Assembly (NCBI GenBank): GCA_009760855.2
Contig: WPIO01000122.1
Coordinates: forward strand, 278,001 to 338,000
DNA: 60,000 bases
Source of the DNA: Cristatella mucedo
Taxonomy: Eukaryota; Bryozoa; Phylactolaemata; Cristatellidae
Direction of reading: 5' to 3'
Program-made: the position numbers and the translations under genes
Shown: piece after piece, positions 1-60,000 of the stretch
Layout: each line of letters opens with the position of its first letter
Position numbering within the stretch: position 1 is the first letter of the stretch
The notes under the pieces: model-generated
The model's input: the letters and a program-made list of their open reading frames with translations, nothing else
What the model was told of the DNA's origin: nothing
Databases searched by the model: none

Positions 1-343
1 GACCCTGATGGTGAATCCACCATCTGGCCACCAGCTGGTTACTGGCCTGTGTCCATGCCACATCACAGGCCGACCACAGCTGTGCACCGGCCCCTCTCGG
101 TGGTGCTTCTAACAGCTCACCAGTGGCTTATCAGAGGAGCCTGCATACAATACATACATACGAACTACACCCTCCCTTGACCTTACGGTCACAAGTCAGG
201 AGCCGGCATACAATACATACATACAAAATAAGCTAAAATAAGAGTGATCGTGGCTTAATCGGACGGTGAGAACTACACTGGATGCCATTACACAGCCTGT
301 ACTGGTGGAGTGCCAGTCGGCAAGGGCATCATCACCCTGGTAA
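1..343. other. Unassigned 5' flank, possibly internal part of the gypsy element
   Basis: No convincing coding frame is visible. A 27-nt direct repeat with one mismatch occurs at 135-161 and 198-224 (core gcatacaatacatacatac). The position just upstream of the protease remnant suggests a decayed gag or leader of the retrotransposon that follows, but no gag zinc knuckle could be recognised. A 5' LTR matching the 3' one was not seen here. Confidence 0.4.
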
Positions 344-526
344 GTGGATTTGTTCGGGTATGGAATGAACATTCCGTTTAAAATAGATAGTGGAGCTGAC
401 GTAGCCGTCATTACGGAAGACACTATGGTCGACTGCTACGACCACCTTGCCTCGAGCATCCAGCAGCAAAATCACGCAGCGTCGGCAACCGCCTGGCTTG
501 TAAGAGTACCTTCAAAGCGAGGTTAA
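344..526 (+). pseudogene. Retropepsin-like aspartic protease remnant of gypsy element
   Basis: The frame contains FKIDSGADVAVIT, matching the hydrophobic-D-[ST]-G-A catalytic loop of retroviral-type aspartic proteases. Only the N-terminal part of a roughly 100-residue protease is open before a stop at 524. It would process the Gag-Pol polyprotein. It is followed 170 nt later by the reverse transcriptase region, so a broken continuous pol frame is likely. No start codon decision is meaningful, because protease is normally internal to pol. Confidence 0.75.
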
Positions 527-695
527 AGCGGAAAGGAACGATTTATCTTTTGCCAGTCTGCGTAGTCGCTGGAGCAAGAAATAATATCCTCAGCCGACGA
601 GCTTCTCTGTGCATGGGACAGATTAAACTCAGCCTAGAGGAGACAATTCTTCGAAGCCCAGTAGTTGGAGAGATCGGTTGATGCAATGAAGGCCG

Positions 696-1310
696 GTGAA
701 AATTCGTCTCAAACCTGATGTGGAACCATTCTTCGTACATACAGCCCGACACATACCCAGACCGCTGTTGCCTTTGGTAAAGGATGAACTTCTTCGAATT
801 GAGAATAACGGCATCGTGGAACGTGTATCGGAGACGACCAAGTGGTGCTCCCCAATCGTACCGGTCCTGAAACCCAACGGCAAAGTGTACCTTTGTGTCG
901 ACTTGAAAAGCTTAAATCAAGCAGTGGTTCGTGAAAGGTACGTGCTACCTACGCTTAATGAGATTTTGCCTCAGCTTGTTGGTGCTACAATGTTCTCAAA
1001 GTTGGACGCCTCTAGTGGTATTTGGGCAATTCCGTTGTCCCATGAGAGCACTCGCTTAACGACGTTTACAGCACCGTTTGGACGTTTTTGTTTTCGCCAT
1101 CTTCCATTTGGCTTAACTAGAGTGCCTGAGATCATTCAGCGACTGATGCCTGACCTCCAGGGTGAGATCGAAGGTGCAGCCATTTATATCGACGATGTTT
1201 TGGTTTATGGATCCACGGCGGCTGAGCATGACAATAGATTGGGTCGTGTTATTTCCGAACTTTCAAAGTCAGGCCTCAAGTTCAATAGAGACAGATACAT
1301 ATTCCGCTAG
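696..1310 (+). pseudogene. Reverse transcriptase domain of gypsy element
   Basis: About 204 open codons. Visible motifs are the template-gripping region WCSPIVPVLKPNGKVYLCVDL, LNQAV, the FSKLDASSGIWAIPL block, FGRFCFRHLPFGL, and the catalytic box YIDDVLVYG, whose two aspartates bind metal in the polymerase active site. The domain is nearly complete and in order. It ends at an in-frame stop at 1308, after which the same frame continues with GHFIDANG, the usual connection toward RNase H. The coding signal is good but the surrounding frame is broken, so it is a pseudogene remnant. Confidence 0.9.
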
Positions 1311-1847
1311 CCAACTTTGACGTTCTTAGGACATTTTATTGATGCCAACGGCGTTCGGCCGTGAGACAAAAAAATATATGCCATCCTCAACCTACCTGAT
1401 CCAACAAACATAGCCGAGCTAAAGAGATGTTTGGTATGATGAACTACCTCGGCCGGTTTGTGCCGAATCTGGCCACGGTATCAAAACCGCTAAATTACCT
1501 CCTCTCGTCTGACTCAGTATGGTACTGGGGGCATAGCCAGAAGAAAGCATTCGGGGAAGCAAATTTGCTTTTAAAAAAGGTGTCAGTGTTGACTTATTTT
1601 GACCCCAAAAAGTCGGTGAATGTCAGTGCCGATGCCGGTAGCTATGGTCTAGGTGCCATTCTGCTGCAGTGACATGGATCGGGAGAGCAATATTTCCGAC
1701 CTGTTGCATGTGCATCCCGAACGTTGTCAGGCGCCGAAACGAGATACTCTCAGATCGAAAAAAAACAGCCTTGTGGCGGTGTGGGCGTGCGAGAAGTTCA
1801 GTCAGTTCCTTATTGGTCTGCCTTCTTTTGAGCTTTGTACTGACCAT
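1311..1847 (+). pseudogene. RNase H and connection region of gypsy element
   Basis: The frame after the RT stop carries MMNYLGRFVPNLA, typical of the RT connection domain, then KKAFGEANLLL, VLTYFDP and SADAGSYGLGAILLQ, which corresponds to the RNase H strand carrying the first catalytic aspartate (DAS.GLGAVL in relatives). A stop follows the LLQ at about 1670 and homology continues only in fragments. The role would be removal of the RNA strand during reverse transcription. It is inactive as written because of stops at about 1308, 1363 and 1670. Confidence 0.8.
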
Positions 1848-2403
1848 TAACCACTTATATCATTGCTTATGACTAAGGACCTTGACCAGGTTCCGGTTAG
1901 ATGCCAACGCCTATTGATGCGAATGATGAGTTTTAACTCTCACGCCGTGTATGTGCCTGGGAAGACCCTTGTGATAGCTGATACGTTGTAAAGAGCACCA
2001 CTGCGTGGGAGTGTGGAACACGACCAAAATGATGCTGTTCAACTCTACGTAGACACAGTTGTTTCTAAATCACTTTCAGTAGTTCGCTTGAGGTAAGTAA
2101 AGCAGGTTACTGTTGAGGACAGTGAGCTACGGGCTGTTATAAAGTATACCCTGTCAGGGTGGCCTGAATTAAGCAAGGACGTACCAGAAACCTTGCGAAA
2201 GTACTTCACCATGGTAGCCATCTTTCTGTGTCAAATGGATTACTACTGTATGACGATCGCATATATATCCCTCAAAGCCTTCAGGCTTTTCTGTTGGAGC
2301 GGATCCTCGATTGCCACCAGGGGGTGACCAAATGAAGGGACCAAGTAAGGTCATGTGTATACTGGCTAGGAATTAGCCTATATGTTAAGACATTTGTCGA
2401 TCC

Positions 2404-3190
2404 TTGCAGCTTCAGTCAAAGAACCAGAGGAGACAACTACATGAGCTACTCATCCCTAAACTGTTGCCCAGTGTTCCTTGGCAACAAGTGGCTGCCGATC
2501 TCTTTGAACACGAGAGACGACAACACCTGATAGTGATCGGCGTTTACTCCAGATATATGGAAATCACTCCATCATCTAAATCAACGACCAAAGAAGTTGT
2601 GGCCGAACTGCCGACCATTTTTTCTCGCTGGGGCATACCAGAGTCGTTGCAGTCTGACAATGATCTACAATTTTCATCTCACGAATTTGGCGATTTCGCG
2701 AGACGATATGGATTAAAACATGTTTCGGATAGCCCACATTTTTCCACAAGCAAACGGAGAAGTGGAAAGAGCTGCGCAAACTGCCTAATCTATTGTGAGA
2801 CAGCCTGATCCGTGCCACGAATTGATGATACAGACGTCGACGCCATGCACCTCTTCAGGCTTCAGCCCGGCACAACTGATCACGGGACGGCAGATTAGGG
2901 CGCCGTTGCCAGTGCTCTCTCGGCATGTCGAACCACAATGGCCTGCAAAGGAAAGAGTGCAACTCAACGACAACCTTGCAAAAGAGCTTCAGCAGCACTA
3001 CCACAATAGCCATCATTCAGCTCGCCCATTTCCACCTCTTCAACCCGGCCAACCAGTATTAGTGCTGACTGATGGTGAAAACAGCTGGAGCACACATGCA
3101 ACGGTGACAGCTCAAGCAAGCAGACCTCGGTCGTTTGTCGTGCAGACTGACAATTGCAGCACTCTTCGGCGCAACAGAAGACATCTTTGA
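2404..3190 (+). pseudogene. Integrase domain of gypsy element
   Basis: The frame 2404-2808 reads WQQVAADLFEHE, then LIVIGVYSRYMEI, then WGIPESLQSDNDLQFSSHEF. These match the integrase core strands carrying the first two catalytic acidic residues (aaDLF and sDNd.qF). The third acidic residue region is damaged by a frameshift at about 2750-2800. The downstream frame 2795-3190 continues with GFSPAQLITGRQIRAPLP and a C-terminal tail (FPPLQPGQPVLV) typical of gypsy integrases. A host-domesticated integrase is unlikely given the breaks. Confidence 0.85.
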
Positions 3191-3406
3191 CCGATTAACA
3201 CCGATCCACAGGTCAGCAACAGCAAATATCCTAGCAGTTCCCTACATTTACCGAAACCTACACCTGCTGTTCAAGATCAGTCTCTAAGTATTGCCGATGA
3301 GCTGCACACCTCTCAAGGTCAAACGACAACAAGTTCTGGCAGGCTGGTAAAGCCAGTCCGAAGGCTAGATCTTTAAACATGAGACAGTTCCTATTTGGAG
3401 GGAAGG

Positions 3407-3546
3407 TGTGATAACAGAGCAATCGGGCGGAGCCACAATAACGTGAGGCGTCACTCAAGCTGCCGTCCTGGAGCCGATATAAGATGGTTGCCAATAAACG
3501 TGGTCTGTTCATTGGGCTGCGTCTTATCATTACAATCACGATCACA
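3407..3546 (+). repeat. Probable 3' LTR (140 bp) of the gypsy element
   Basis: A polypurine run ggagggaagg at 3397-3406 directly precedes TGTGAT. The unit ends in ATCACA, so its ends form the inverted repeat TGTGAT...ATCACA with TG...CA termini. Inside are a TATA-like gatataag (3475-3482) and an AATAAA signal (3493-3498). Position after integrase, PPT, termini and signals agree with a short LTR. A matching 5' LTR was not found in the window, so the ends are inferred from one copy. Confidence 0.65.
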
Positions 3547-4164
3547 GCCCAAGGACATTTTGTGACAAGCACATTATATGCATACACACCCATCACGCAT
3601 TGATGCACTGGGGGTTAACACGAAGGCACGTGAGCTCCACCCACATTTCAAATTCCACACTGATTAGCATAGTATTGAAAAAGCAGTACCATTGATGAGG
3701 TACAAAGTACCACTGCTGGGACAGCACTCATAGAAGCCAACTTAAGCTTTCAAAGCATGAAGGTTACGAAAGACAAGATTGTGTTACCATGTTTGTCGCC
3801 ATACAACTTGCTAACACATACTTACGAGCGAGTATTTCGAATGTCAGGTTGATCGGGTCACTATTAACCTACCTGTGACATTTGAACAACATGTGAGTAC
3901 AAGGGTGACAACGGCTTAGCATGAAAAAACAGCCAATTTGATCAAAATATATCTATTTACTGATTACAATATGCATTTGAGAAGTTATGTAACGGCTGCT
4001 ACAGGAACTTGATCAGCTGTCCCTGGATTCATGAGGTGCCGTGGTAATGAACTCCATAGTTACTACGGCTCCGGTAAAGGCAGTAAATTCTCAATACATT
4101 ATCCCTAACAGTAGTCTACTTGCTGAACGGCAGTCACTTCCGGTGTGTGATCCAAATGTGTGCA

Positions 4165-4430
4165 TATTAATAATAATATTAAGAATAGTAAAGCACTTGA
4201 CAAAGTGCCCTCAGAGAACTCAATCTCTCTCTATGCGCTTTACATTTGCTGCAAAGGGAAATGCAATTGAATGGTGAGTAATATCATGCTTGATAAGCAA
4301 ACAAAATGAAAAACATCGTAACGGGTGGCAATCACAGGGTAAGCATGCAAATGTGGTTAATGGCAGCATGCACAGTGTCAGCACGCATTAGCACACGAAG
4401 GACGAATCACAGGACCCACTAAATGCATAC
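4165..4430 (-). mobile_element. LINE-A 3' fragment (5'-truncated)
   Basis: On the reverse strand this reads as the 3' untranslated end of the LINE-A family: the spacer with the GCATGC-rich block (agcatgcaaatgtggtta in plus orientation), the stem-loop arms around a CTCT/AGAG loop, and a short ATT-type tail beginning near 4165. It has no coding part. Confidence 0.85.
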
Positions 4431-4974
4431 CAATGTAAGCAAGTTTCAGCCAAGTCAATAATGAGCGGGCCTTGGAATGCGGTTCGAAGCCGTTTCCTGT
4501 GGGCTGGGTGGTGAAGCAGAACTGGGGCTAGGCCCCGGCCAATAGGAGTTTTAAGCTTTTGTGTTCTTTGAATACTACCACTCGGGCGTTTGATCTCAAG
4601 GGGCGTCATTTGTGGGAAAATTTTACGTTTTATCATTTTGCATAGTTATTTTCTGAGGGTCCGAATAATTGTTTATCAGAAAACCATGGTTCCGGCTCTG
4701 TTGTTTTTCAAAGAAAATTATTTCGTTGAGCTCGATAAAAATTCCGGTTTAAATAGGTCTTACATAACAAATTTATTGACCATATTCAAATCATCTGACA
4801 GCCGCCAAAATTGGTGATTGCATTTATAACTACTTTATCTTTAAATGCACAAACTTAAAAAATAACATTTTTGATTACTTCTTAAAACTGTTGGCATGCT
4901 ACCCAAGTTAACCACAATATACACGTGGTCGTTGGGCATGCTACCTTGAACTATTCAACCATACCTCTTTTGTG

Positions 4975-5065
4975 TCCAACTTAAAGTGCCTATGATGTGA
5001 TTGGGTTCTCTGAGGGTGCTGTAACAAATGAATCACTACTATTGCTAGTAATATCAAGTACAAAG
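4975..5065 (+). repeat. Diverged LINE-A tail
   Basis: Contains the LINE-A terminal signature ttgggttctctgagggtgct followed by a loose ATT-type tail. Upstream an 11-nt word ggcatgctacc occurs twice (about 4893 and 4935). The copy is too short and diverged to date. Confidence 0.6.
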
Positions 5066-5203
5066 CTGTGCTTCGACACACGCAATTAAACGCTTTAGTT
5101 AAATTGTATTCGCATTTATGCAACTGTCCTTGTTTGTCTTACTGAATTAGATTGAGCACTCACTGTTCCTCTGGCTAACGGATTCGGCAATTTGTTTGTC
5201 TAG

Positions 5204-55526
<50,323 letters not shown>

Positions 55527-57224
55527 GTGATCTTGCAGTAGTAGCCAGCCGCTACACCCAGACAGCTTTAATATCGGTTGTCCTGCTCGTTGTGCTGAAC
55601 TGGCCGAGTTTAACTATCGCGATTAGATCATATTTGGCGTTCTAGAGCTTTTCGAGCTCAGATGAATAGCACCTTTTGCCGAGGTATTTGCAGTCTTGCC
55701 TGTGTCGGCAAAGTTGCCAGCCCCCACTTTTGCAAACGCTCGATGCTGTTCTGAAAACCCACAGCATGCCTGTGCACCTCTCATCATCCAGATCCACAAC
55801 GCATAGGGTGAGCAAGTGGGACACTGGATAGTTTTTGCTGCATACTCCTTTCCCTAATAGCTGCCGGTGTGCATTCCGTAGTCGACAGACTTTGGTGAGG
55901 GGCATCATTCCTGTTATTGAATCATGGCGTCCAACGTTAAGGACGAGCTCGGCTAAATTCTTTACAGACATTGCTTGGTCGGCCTCAATGAGGGAGCCCC
56001 ATGCCAGGGCAGCTGGGAGCGAGCTGGCCGCTCAGAGTTAGCAACAGTGTGGAAACTGATGCAGCTATCACCCTTATGTTGTCGCAGCCGTATTGCATCG
56101 GACCAAGATGTTGTAAAAAAGTTAAATTATCAACTAACCGTGAGCTTGAACTTGTTCCACTAAGGACGCACTCCAGCTAGAGCTGTGCAAGGTGAGCCAC
56201 TTTGGGAGAAGATCTAGGTCTGGTAGTGCCCTCGGCAGCCCGACGTCGATGATTTCAGGATGGATCATCATCCGGAAGGCCAAGTAAGCCTCTGATGGTT
56301 CAAGTTATTAATTTTCCAATAAAATGGAGGTAGCTTATATTCCTTGCTAGCTTGCTTTAGTTCTGTCATCAGTTTCTGTAAACTGACTCCAGTGCGGCAT
56401 GCTGCAGAAATCGGAGGAGTTGGGATTTTTTATTTTCCTCCAACTAAGCAGCCAACTGTGTAGCTTTTGAGGCTGAATATTGATGTTTGAGCTCCTCACA
56501 CAGGTCTTGCCTGTGGAATTATGTTGGACTGGGTCACCAGCTAATATTGCAGGTGCTCATAGCTGGTTCTTGCCAGGACGTACCTCCATAGCCTAACTGG
56601 GAGGTAGGAAATCCTTTTCAGCTAGCTATTAGACTTTCAGGGAGTGGCCGTAAGACTTGGCGGTAGGCATTCGCCATCCGGCAAGCATTCGGTGACCTGA
56701 TTAAAGATAACGACCGAAAGAGAAACTATCATTATTGACAGTAACCGTTCTAAACTGTTTTGTGCAGCAATTTTTGAGTGCTGAGAATGAAATTTGGTTC
56801 TCTTAGACCGCTACGAAAATGTGTTGATATAACTACTACAACTTTTATCATTAATATTATCTTTAGTGTTTATATAAAAGACCGATTAAGCAAACCCTGT
56901 ATGCCTAGACTAAAGCCATTGTGTTGACAATATTCTGCTGCTGAACTTGCACAGCCTCAAGGCCAGGCAGCAGCCTTTTGAAGCTTGGGCGAGAGCACGG
57001 CCAGTTAAAACTTGCCGGGAGAGCCGGAAATCCCTCATTTTACGAGGACGACGGTAAATGATGGTGCCCATAGGGGCAATACCCCAAAGCCGATTCAGCA
57101 AATTAGCATGCAAATAATGAACTTAGGGGCCAATTCTGCACGGAAAACCTCATTGGTGTAGATACAGCCAGTAGCCGAGTTTGGAAACAGCAGAGAGTGG
57201 CAGGAAGATAATAAAAGATGCAAC

Positions 57225-57410
57225 AATAATGTATTTGTAAGGAAACGGTTAGAGAGCTTGATTTCTTGCTAGGTAATTGTTAGATGCTGTAAATAAGGTT
57301 TGACCAAACGATCAGTGGTAAACACTTAAAATGTCATTCAGAATGACATTGTTAGATGTGACACACACACGGTCAGCATGTAGATATGTTTAGCATCAGT
57401 AGGTAAGGCT
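57225..57410 (-). repeat. Diverged LINE-A 3' fragment
   Basis: Reverse-strand UTR words (gacacacacacggtcagcat on plus, compare gacatgcacagggtcagcat) and a degraded stem-loop near 57245-57290. Old copy. Confidence 0.5.
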
Positions 57411-57589
57411 TAGTGTCACCTTGCTACTCCTTCTCAAGCCAGGTTTGGCAGGCTGCATTGTCTAGATAGGGCGACGGCAGCCAGTAAATAGTTTGGGCTG
57501 AAGCTCTTGAAGCTGTCCACTGGTGGCTGGGTCGCTGGACACAACCTCTAATTGGGCACAAGGATCTCTGGCACAGTGGTTGGTGAGCC

Positions 57590-57770
57590 CTAATGGCACA
57601 CTAGGTAAGGTGGTTACTTTTCACGACCACAGTCCCTAGGTTGTGGTTTTGATTCCTTCGGTGGCCGATCCTTTATCGCCTATGCAAGCTGTGGTGATAG
57701 CCGTCAAGGCTCTTCTGTGACTAAACAAAAGAGGCTGTTTAATCAGCTAGCATTCATTTATTTATTGTTA
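57590..57770 (+). mobile_element. tRNA-derived SINE-like repeat
   Basis: atggcacactaggtaaggtg (A-box-like) and ttgtggttttgattccttcg (B-box-like), then gtgatagccgtcaaggctct and gaggctgtttaatcagctag, shared with the repeat at 29.84 kb. An extra A-box-like tggcacagtggttggtg lies just upstream at about 57569, similar to the head duplication at 14.6 kb. Confidence 0.6.
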
Positions 57771-58993
57771 TTGGGTGAGAGCCATAAGATGGCCGTACAG
57801 GGGCACTACATGTGGGAGGCAGGCGTAGGGTCCCTTTGGCCTTGGGTGGCAAAGGCCTCATCAAAGGGAGGGCTGCCGAACTGTGTGGTACATGGTACTG
57901 CTGCCGGCCGACTTTGGGCTATCTTCGGCCAGTTTCTGGACCAGACTCGGTGAGCAGTCACTCAAGCAAGCCCGATGAAAATGGTTGAGATAGCTTCTGG
58001 ACATTAGCCGTCACACCGGGTTGAATGCCTGTTTGTCAAAGCAAGATGGAGTCGTGGTTGACCCGGGAGAGATCGGTTTCAGAAGCAACGGAGGCAGCTG
58101 CATGTCCTGAGAGGGGAGCCGGCATGTCAAAAGAAAGTGGGCATCTTTGGGGGATGTGATGGAGTTGGGAACACAAGTTTGGCAGCCTGAGCTTTGTATT
58201 TTTTTGTTTTAATTTGGGAAAGCATTGCCATTATTTAAAAAATAAATTTAATATGTTTTATACTATTTAAAAAACCGTCATTCAATTTAGATTTCTCATT
58301 CTCTCATAACAATGTCCTCCAACTCTTTGCCCCCAAATATTGATCCAGATGTTCCGGGCTCGTCAGCAAGTTGAAATGGATAATTAATGTCGCTTAGGCC
58401 TTTATTTTCTTTGTCCTCATCCTTCCCTTCCTACTCTTTCTGCTGTTGCAGTTTTGCCCGGGCCTCCAGATGATGTCTTGGGCATCTGCACTTGTACATG
58501 ATAGCCAAATCTCTTTCAATCATACTGTGCTACAACTCGCTTAGTTAGTTAGTGAACAAAGTGGCCGGACTGTATGGGCCAGCAGTAGAGCCTGCACTAC
58601 AGCAGTAATTTTTCTGTTTTATAAAAAATAATAACATTAAAAATGCACTGTAAATCTTGACGTAATGTAAGATATTTTAAAATGCCTATTATACAGTAAA
58701 TTATAGAATCTGAGCAATATCAGCATTGTGGAATCGAGCTGGACCCTCAAGACAGAATAGGTGCATGCTTAAATTGATCTAGCATGCATACAGTGGATAA
58801 ACTTGTAGCAGAGCACGTACAGGTTCTCTTGAGCAAGAGCCGTCCATTTCGGGACTTTGCTTCAAGCAGGAGGCATTCTTTTACCGACCTTGAGAGCGAG
58901 AGGATAATTATGCCGATGCTGAGCTGGCGAAGGAGCTGAGGGAATAGCTAGGCTGTTCGTGTCAGCCAGCTGAGAGAGTGAGAGAGTCAGGGA

Positions 58994-59005
58994 GTGAGAG
59001 AGAGG

Positions 59006-59067
<62 letters not shown>
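58994..59067 (+). repeat. GA microsatellite
   Basis: Near-perfect GA run with a few interruptions. It creates spurious Arg/Glu or Ser/Leu frames. Confidence 0.95.
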
Positions 59068-59070
<3 letters not shown>

Positions 59071-60000
59071 TTCTAGGCATCTTGAGGATATGGACGACCT
59101 GCGCTGTACTGCAAAGGCCACCATTCACATGCAGTCTGTCGTGGCCAGGCAACCCATAGCGTTCACCGAGGAGCAGTAGGCGGGGACGAGCCGCACGGGT
59201 CGTTCCAGGACTTTCCAATGCTGAGTAGCAATGCAATTGAACGGCTCTGGAAATAGAGTGAGTAGGTGAGCTTTTCAGCCACATCCACAGCAACTGAGTC
59301 TGTATCACATGGCAGTGCACGGCTGTTAGCTGTGGTAGTATCGGCAGTTCTACTTAACCTTAGGCATCCGGATGTCTGGCGAAATGGGCTTCGGCAGTAC
59401 TTATGTGGTGCCGTCTGTCCGTGATTCAGCTAGTGAAGGCTTTAGCAGGCTTTAGTCAGGGTCGGTGGCAGAGACCATAATACTGGCAGACTAAGTAGGC
59501 CATTCTGAACCGTCGGAGAGAAACTGTCCCCCAGTGCAATGCGAACGCCTCTCCTTGGGATAGCCTTGTGATCGCAGTGATAGATGGTTGAAGCACTCGA
59601 TTGAGGCACTGCTGCACAAGCTCATGCTCCGTGCCAACATACTTGTAATTATTGCAGAGCATGCAGTAGTGGGGTGGGCACTTAATATGGGTCATCGTAA
59701 GACCTAACTGTGAAAGCAGCCGAGATGAGCCCTTGGTATTTAGGAGCATTGGGTTCGATCTCATGCTAGATAAGGATGTGCCAGGCTTGAAATACGCAGC
59801 CAGGCTTGCACAAATAAGTGGCTTTGTTTGCAAAAACGGTCGGTTTGAGCGCAACGTGACACGTTCTCCTGATCACCGTGCAGGAAGCCCTGGCTTGAAA
59901 TTTCGTCTTCTGCCGGCTCGACCGGTAAAACTAAATAAAAATAGTATTTTACGCTTGCATTTCTGTGGGGACTAATAAACAATGAATAAGCTACAATAAC

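Larger units (their letters stand above)
344..3546 (+). mobile_element. Decayed Ty3/gypsy LTR retrotransposon, 5' part outside or unrecognised
   Basis: Pieces of a pol polyprotein lie in the order protease, reverse transcriptase, RNase H, integrase, which is the Ty3/gypsy order (copia elements put integrase before RT). The frame is broken by several stops and frameshifts: stops at about 1308 and 1363 after RT, one at 1670 in RNase H, and a shift near 2800 in integrase. A probable short 3' LTR closes the element. It lies upstream of the first recognised exon of the receptor gene, same strand. It is a dead copy. Assignment to Ty3/gypsy is secure; the clade is not. Confidence 0.9.
3547..5203. 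other. Region between gypsy element and first receptor exon
   Basis: Holds a minus-strand LINE-A 3' fragment (about 4165-4430) and a diverged plus-strand LINE-A tail (about 4975-5065). No convincing signal-peptide exon for the receptor gene was found here. The rest shows nothing recognisable. Confidence 0.5.
55527..60000. other. Downstream region, probably intron of the receptor gene
   Basis: No exon for the rest of the PTP domain could be identified. It contains a diverged minus-strand LINE-A 3' piece (57225-57410), a tRNA-derived repeat (57590-57770) and a GA repeat (58994-59067). Several 60-150-codon open frames (for example 55642-55971 minus, 59456-59854 minus) match nothing I know. Confidence 0.6.

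Noticed and set aside
55642-55971. Minus-strand frame of 109 codons
   Set aside because: No motif, no repeat partner and no splice context recognised; probably a chance frame.

Overview
The window reads as invertebrate animal (metazoan) genomic DNA: AT-rich, GT-AG introns, small exons spread over tens of kilobases, long simple repeats and many old non-LTR retrotransposon copies. No bacterial-style gene organisation is present. The species cannot be fixed from sequence alone. The main gene pairs a fucolectin-type lectin ectodomain with a tyrosine phosphatase, and a sponge or another early-branching marine invertebrate is my best guess, held weakly.

The central finding is one plus-strand gene that I could assemble from about 5.2 kb to 55.5 kb: 13 exons (1,775 coding nt, 591 codons) in about 50 kb, with every splice phase compatible. 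In order it encodes a fucolectin/F5-8C-like lectin domain split over two exons, a cysteine-rich EGF-like exon, two fibronectin-III-like regions, one transmembrane helix with a basic stop-transfer, a cytoplasmic juxtamembrane segment, and the first part of a protein tyrosine phosphatase (PTP) domain (motifs KNRF, YINAS, YIATQGP, TVDDFW and IVMLT). It is a receptor-type tyrosine phosphatase with a lectin ectodomain. The signal-peptide exon (5' side) and the catalytic exons carrying HCSAGxGR (3' side) were not found and probably lie outside or near the edges of the window.

Region by region: 0.3-3.5 kb is a decayed Ty3/gypsy retrotransposon (protease, reverse transcriptase, RNase H, integrase remnants and a probable 140-bp 3' LTR). 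From 3.5 kb to the end the exons sit in introns packed with fragments of one LINE family (LINE-A, CR1/L2-like), whose 3' end is a conserved stem-loop followed by an ATT-type repeat. More than twenty copies occur on both strands. A second LINE (LINE-B, 26.8-28.35 kb) keeps a 460-codon open frame and has 3'-end relatives at 42.9 and 48.8 kb. tRNA-derived SINE-like units occur at 9.8, 11.1, 14.6, 29.8, 54.8 and 57.6 kb, and two of them end in the LINE-A tail. Large microsatellites lie at 18.5-19.6 kb (CT/TCTCTG), 26.5, 41.2 and 48.3 kb (TA then TG) and 59.0 kb (GA). A CpG-rich patch lies at 45.2-45.9 kb.

Functionally the receptor exons form one cell-surface signalling protein. The other elements are mobile DNA and repeats with no evident contribution to it, although two competing splice donors at the last ectodomain exon could make a secreted form.
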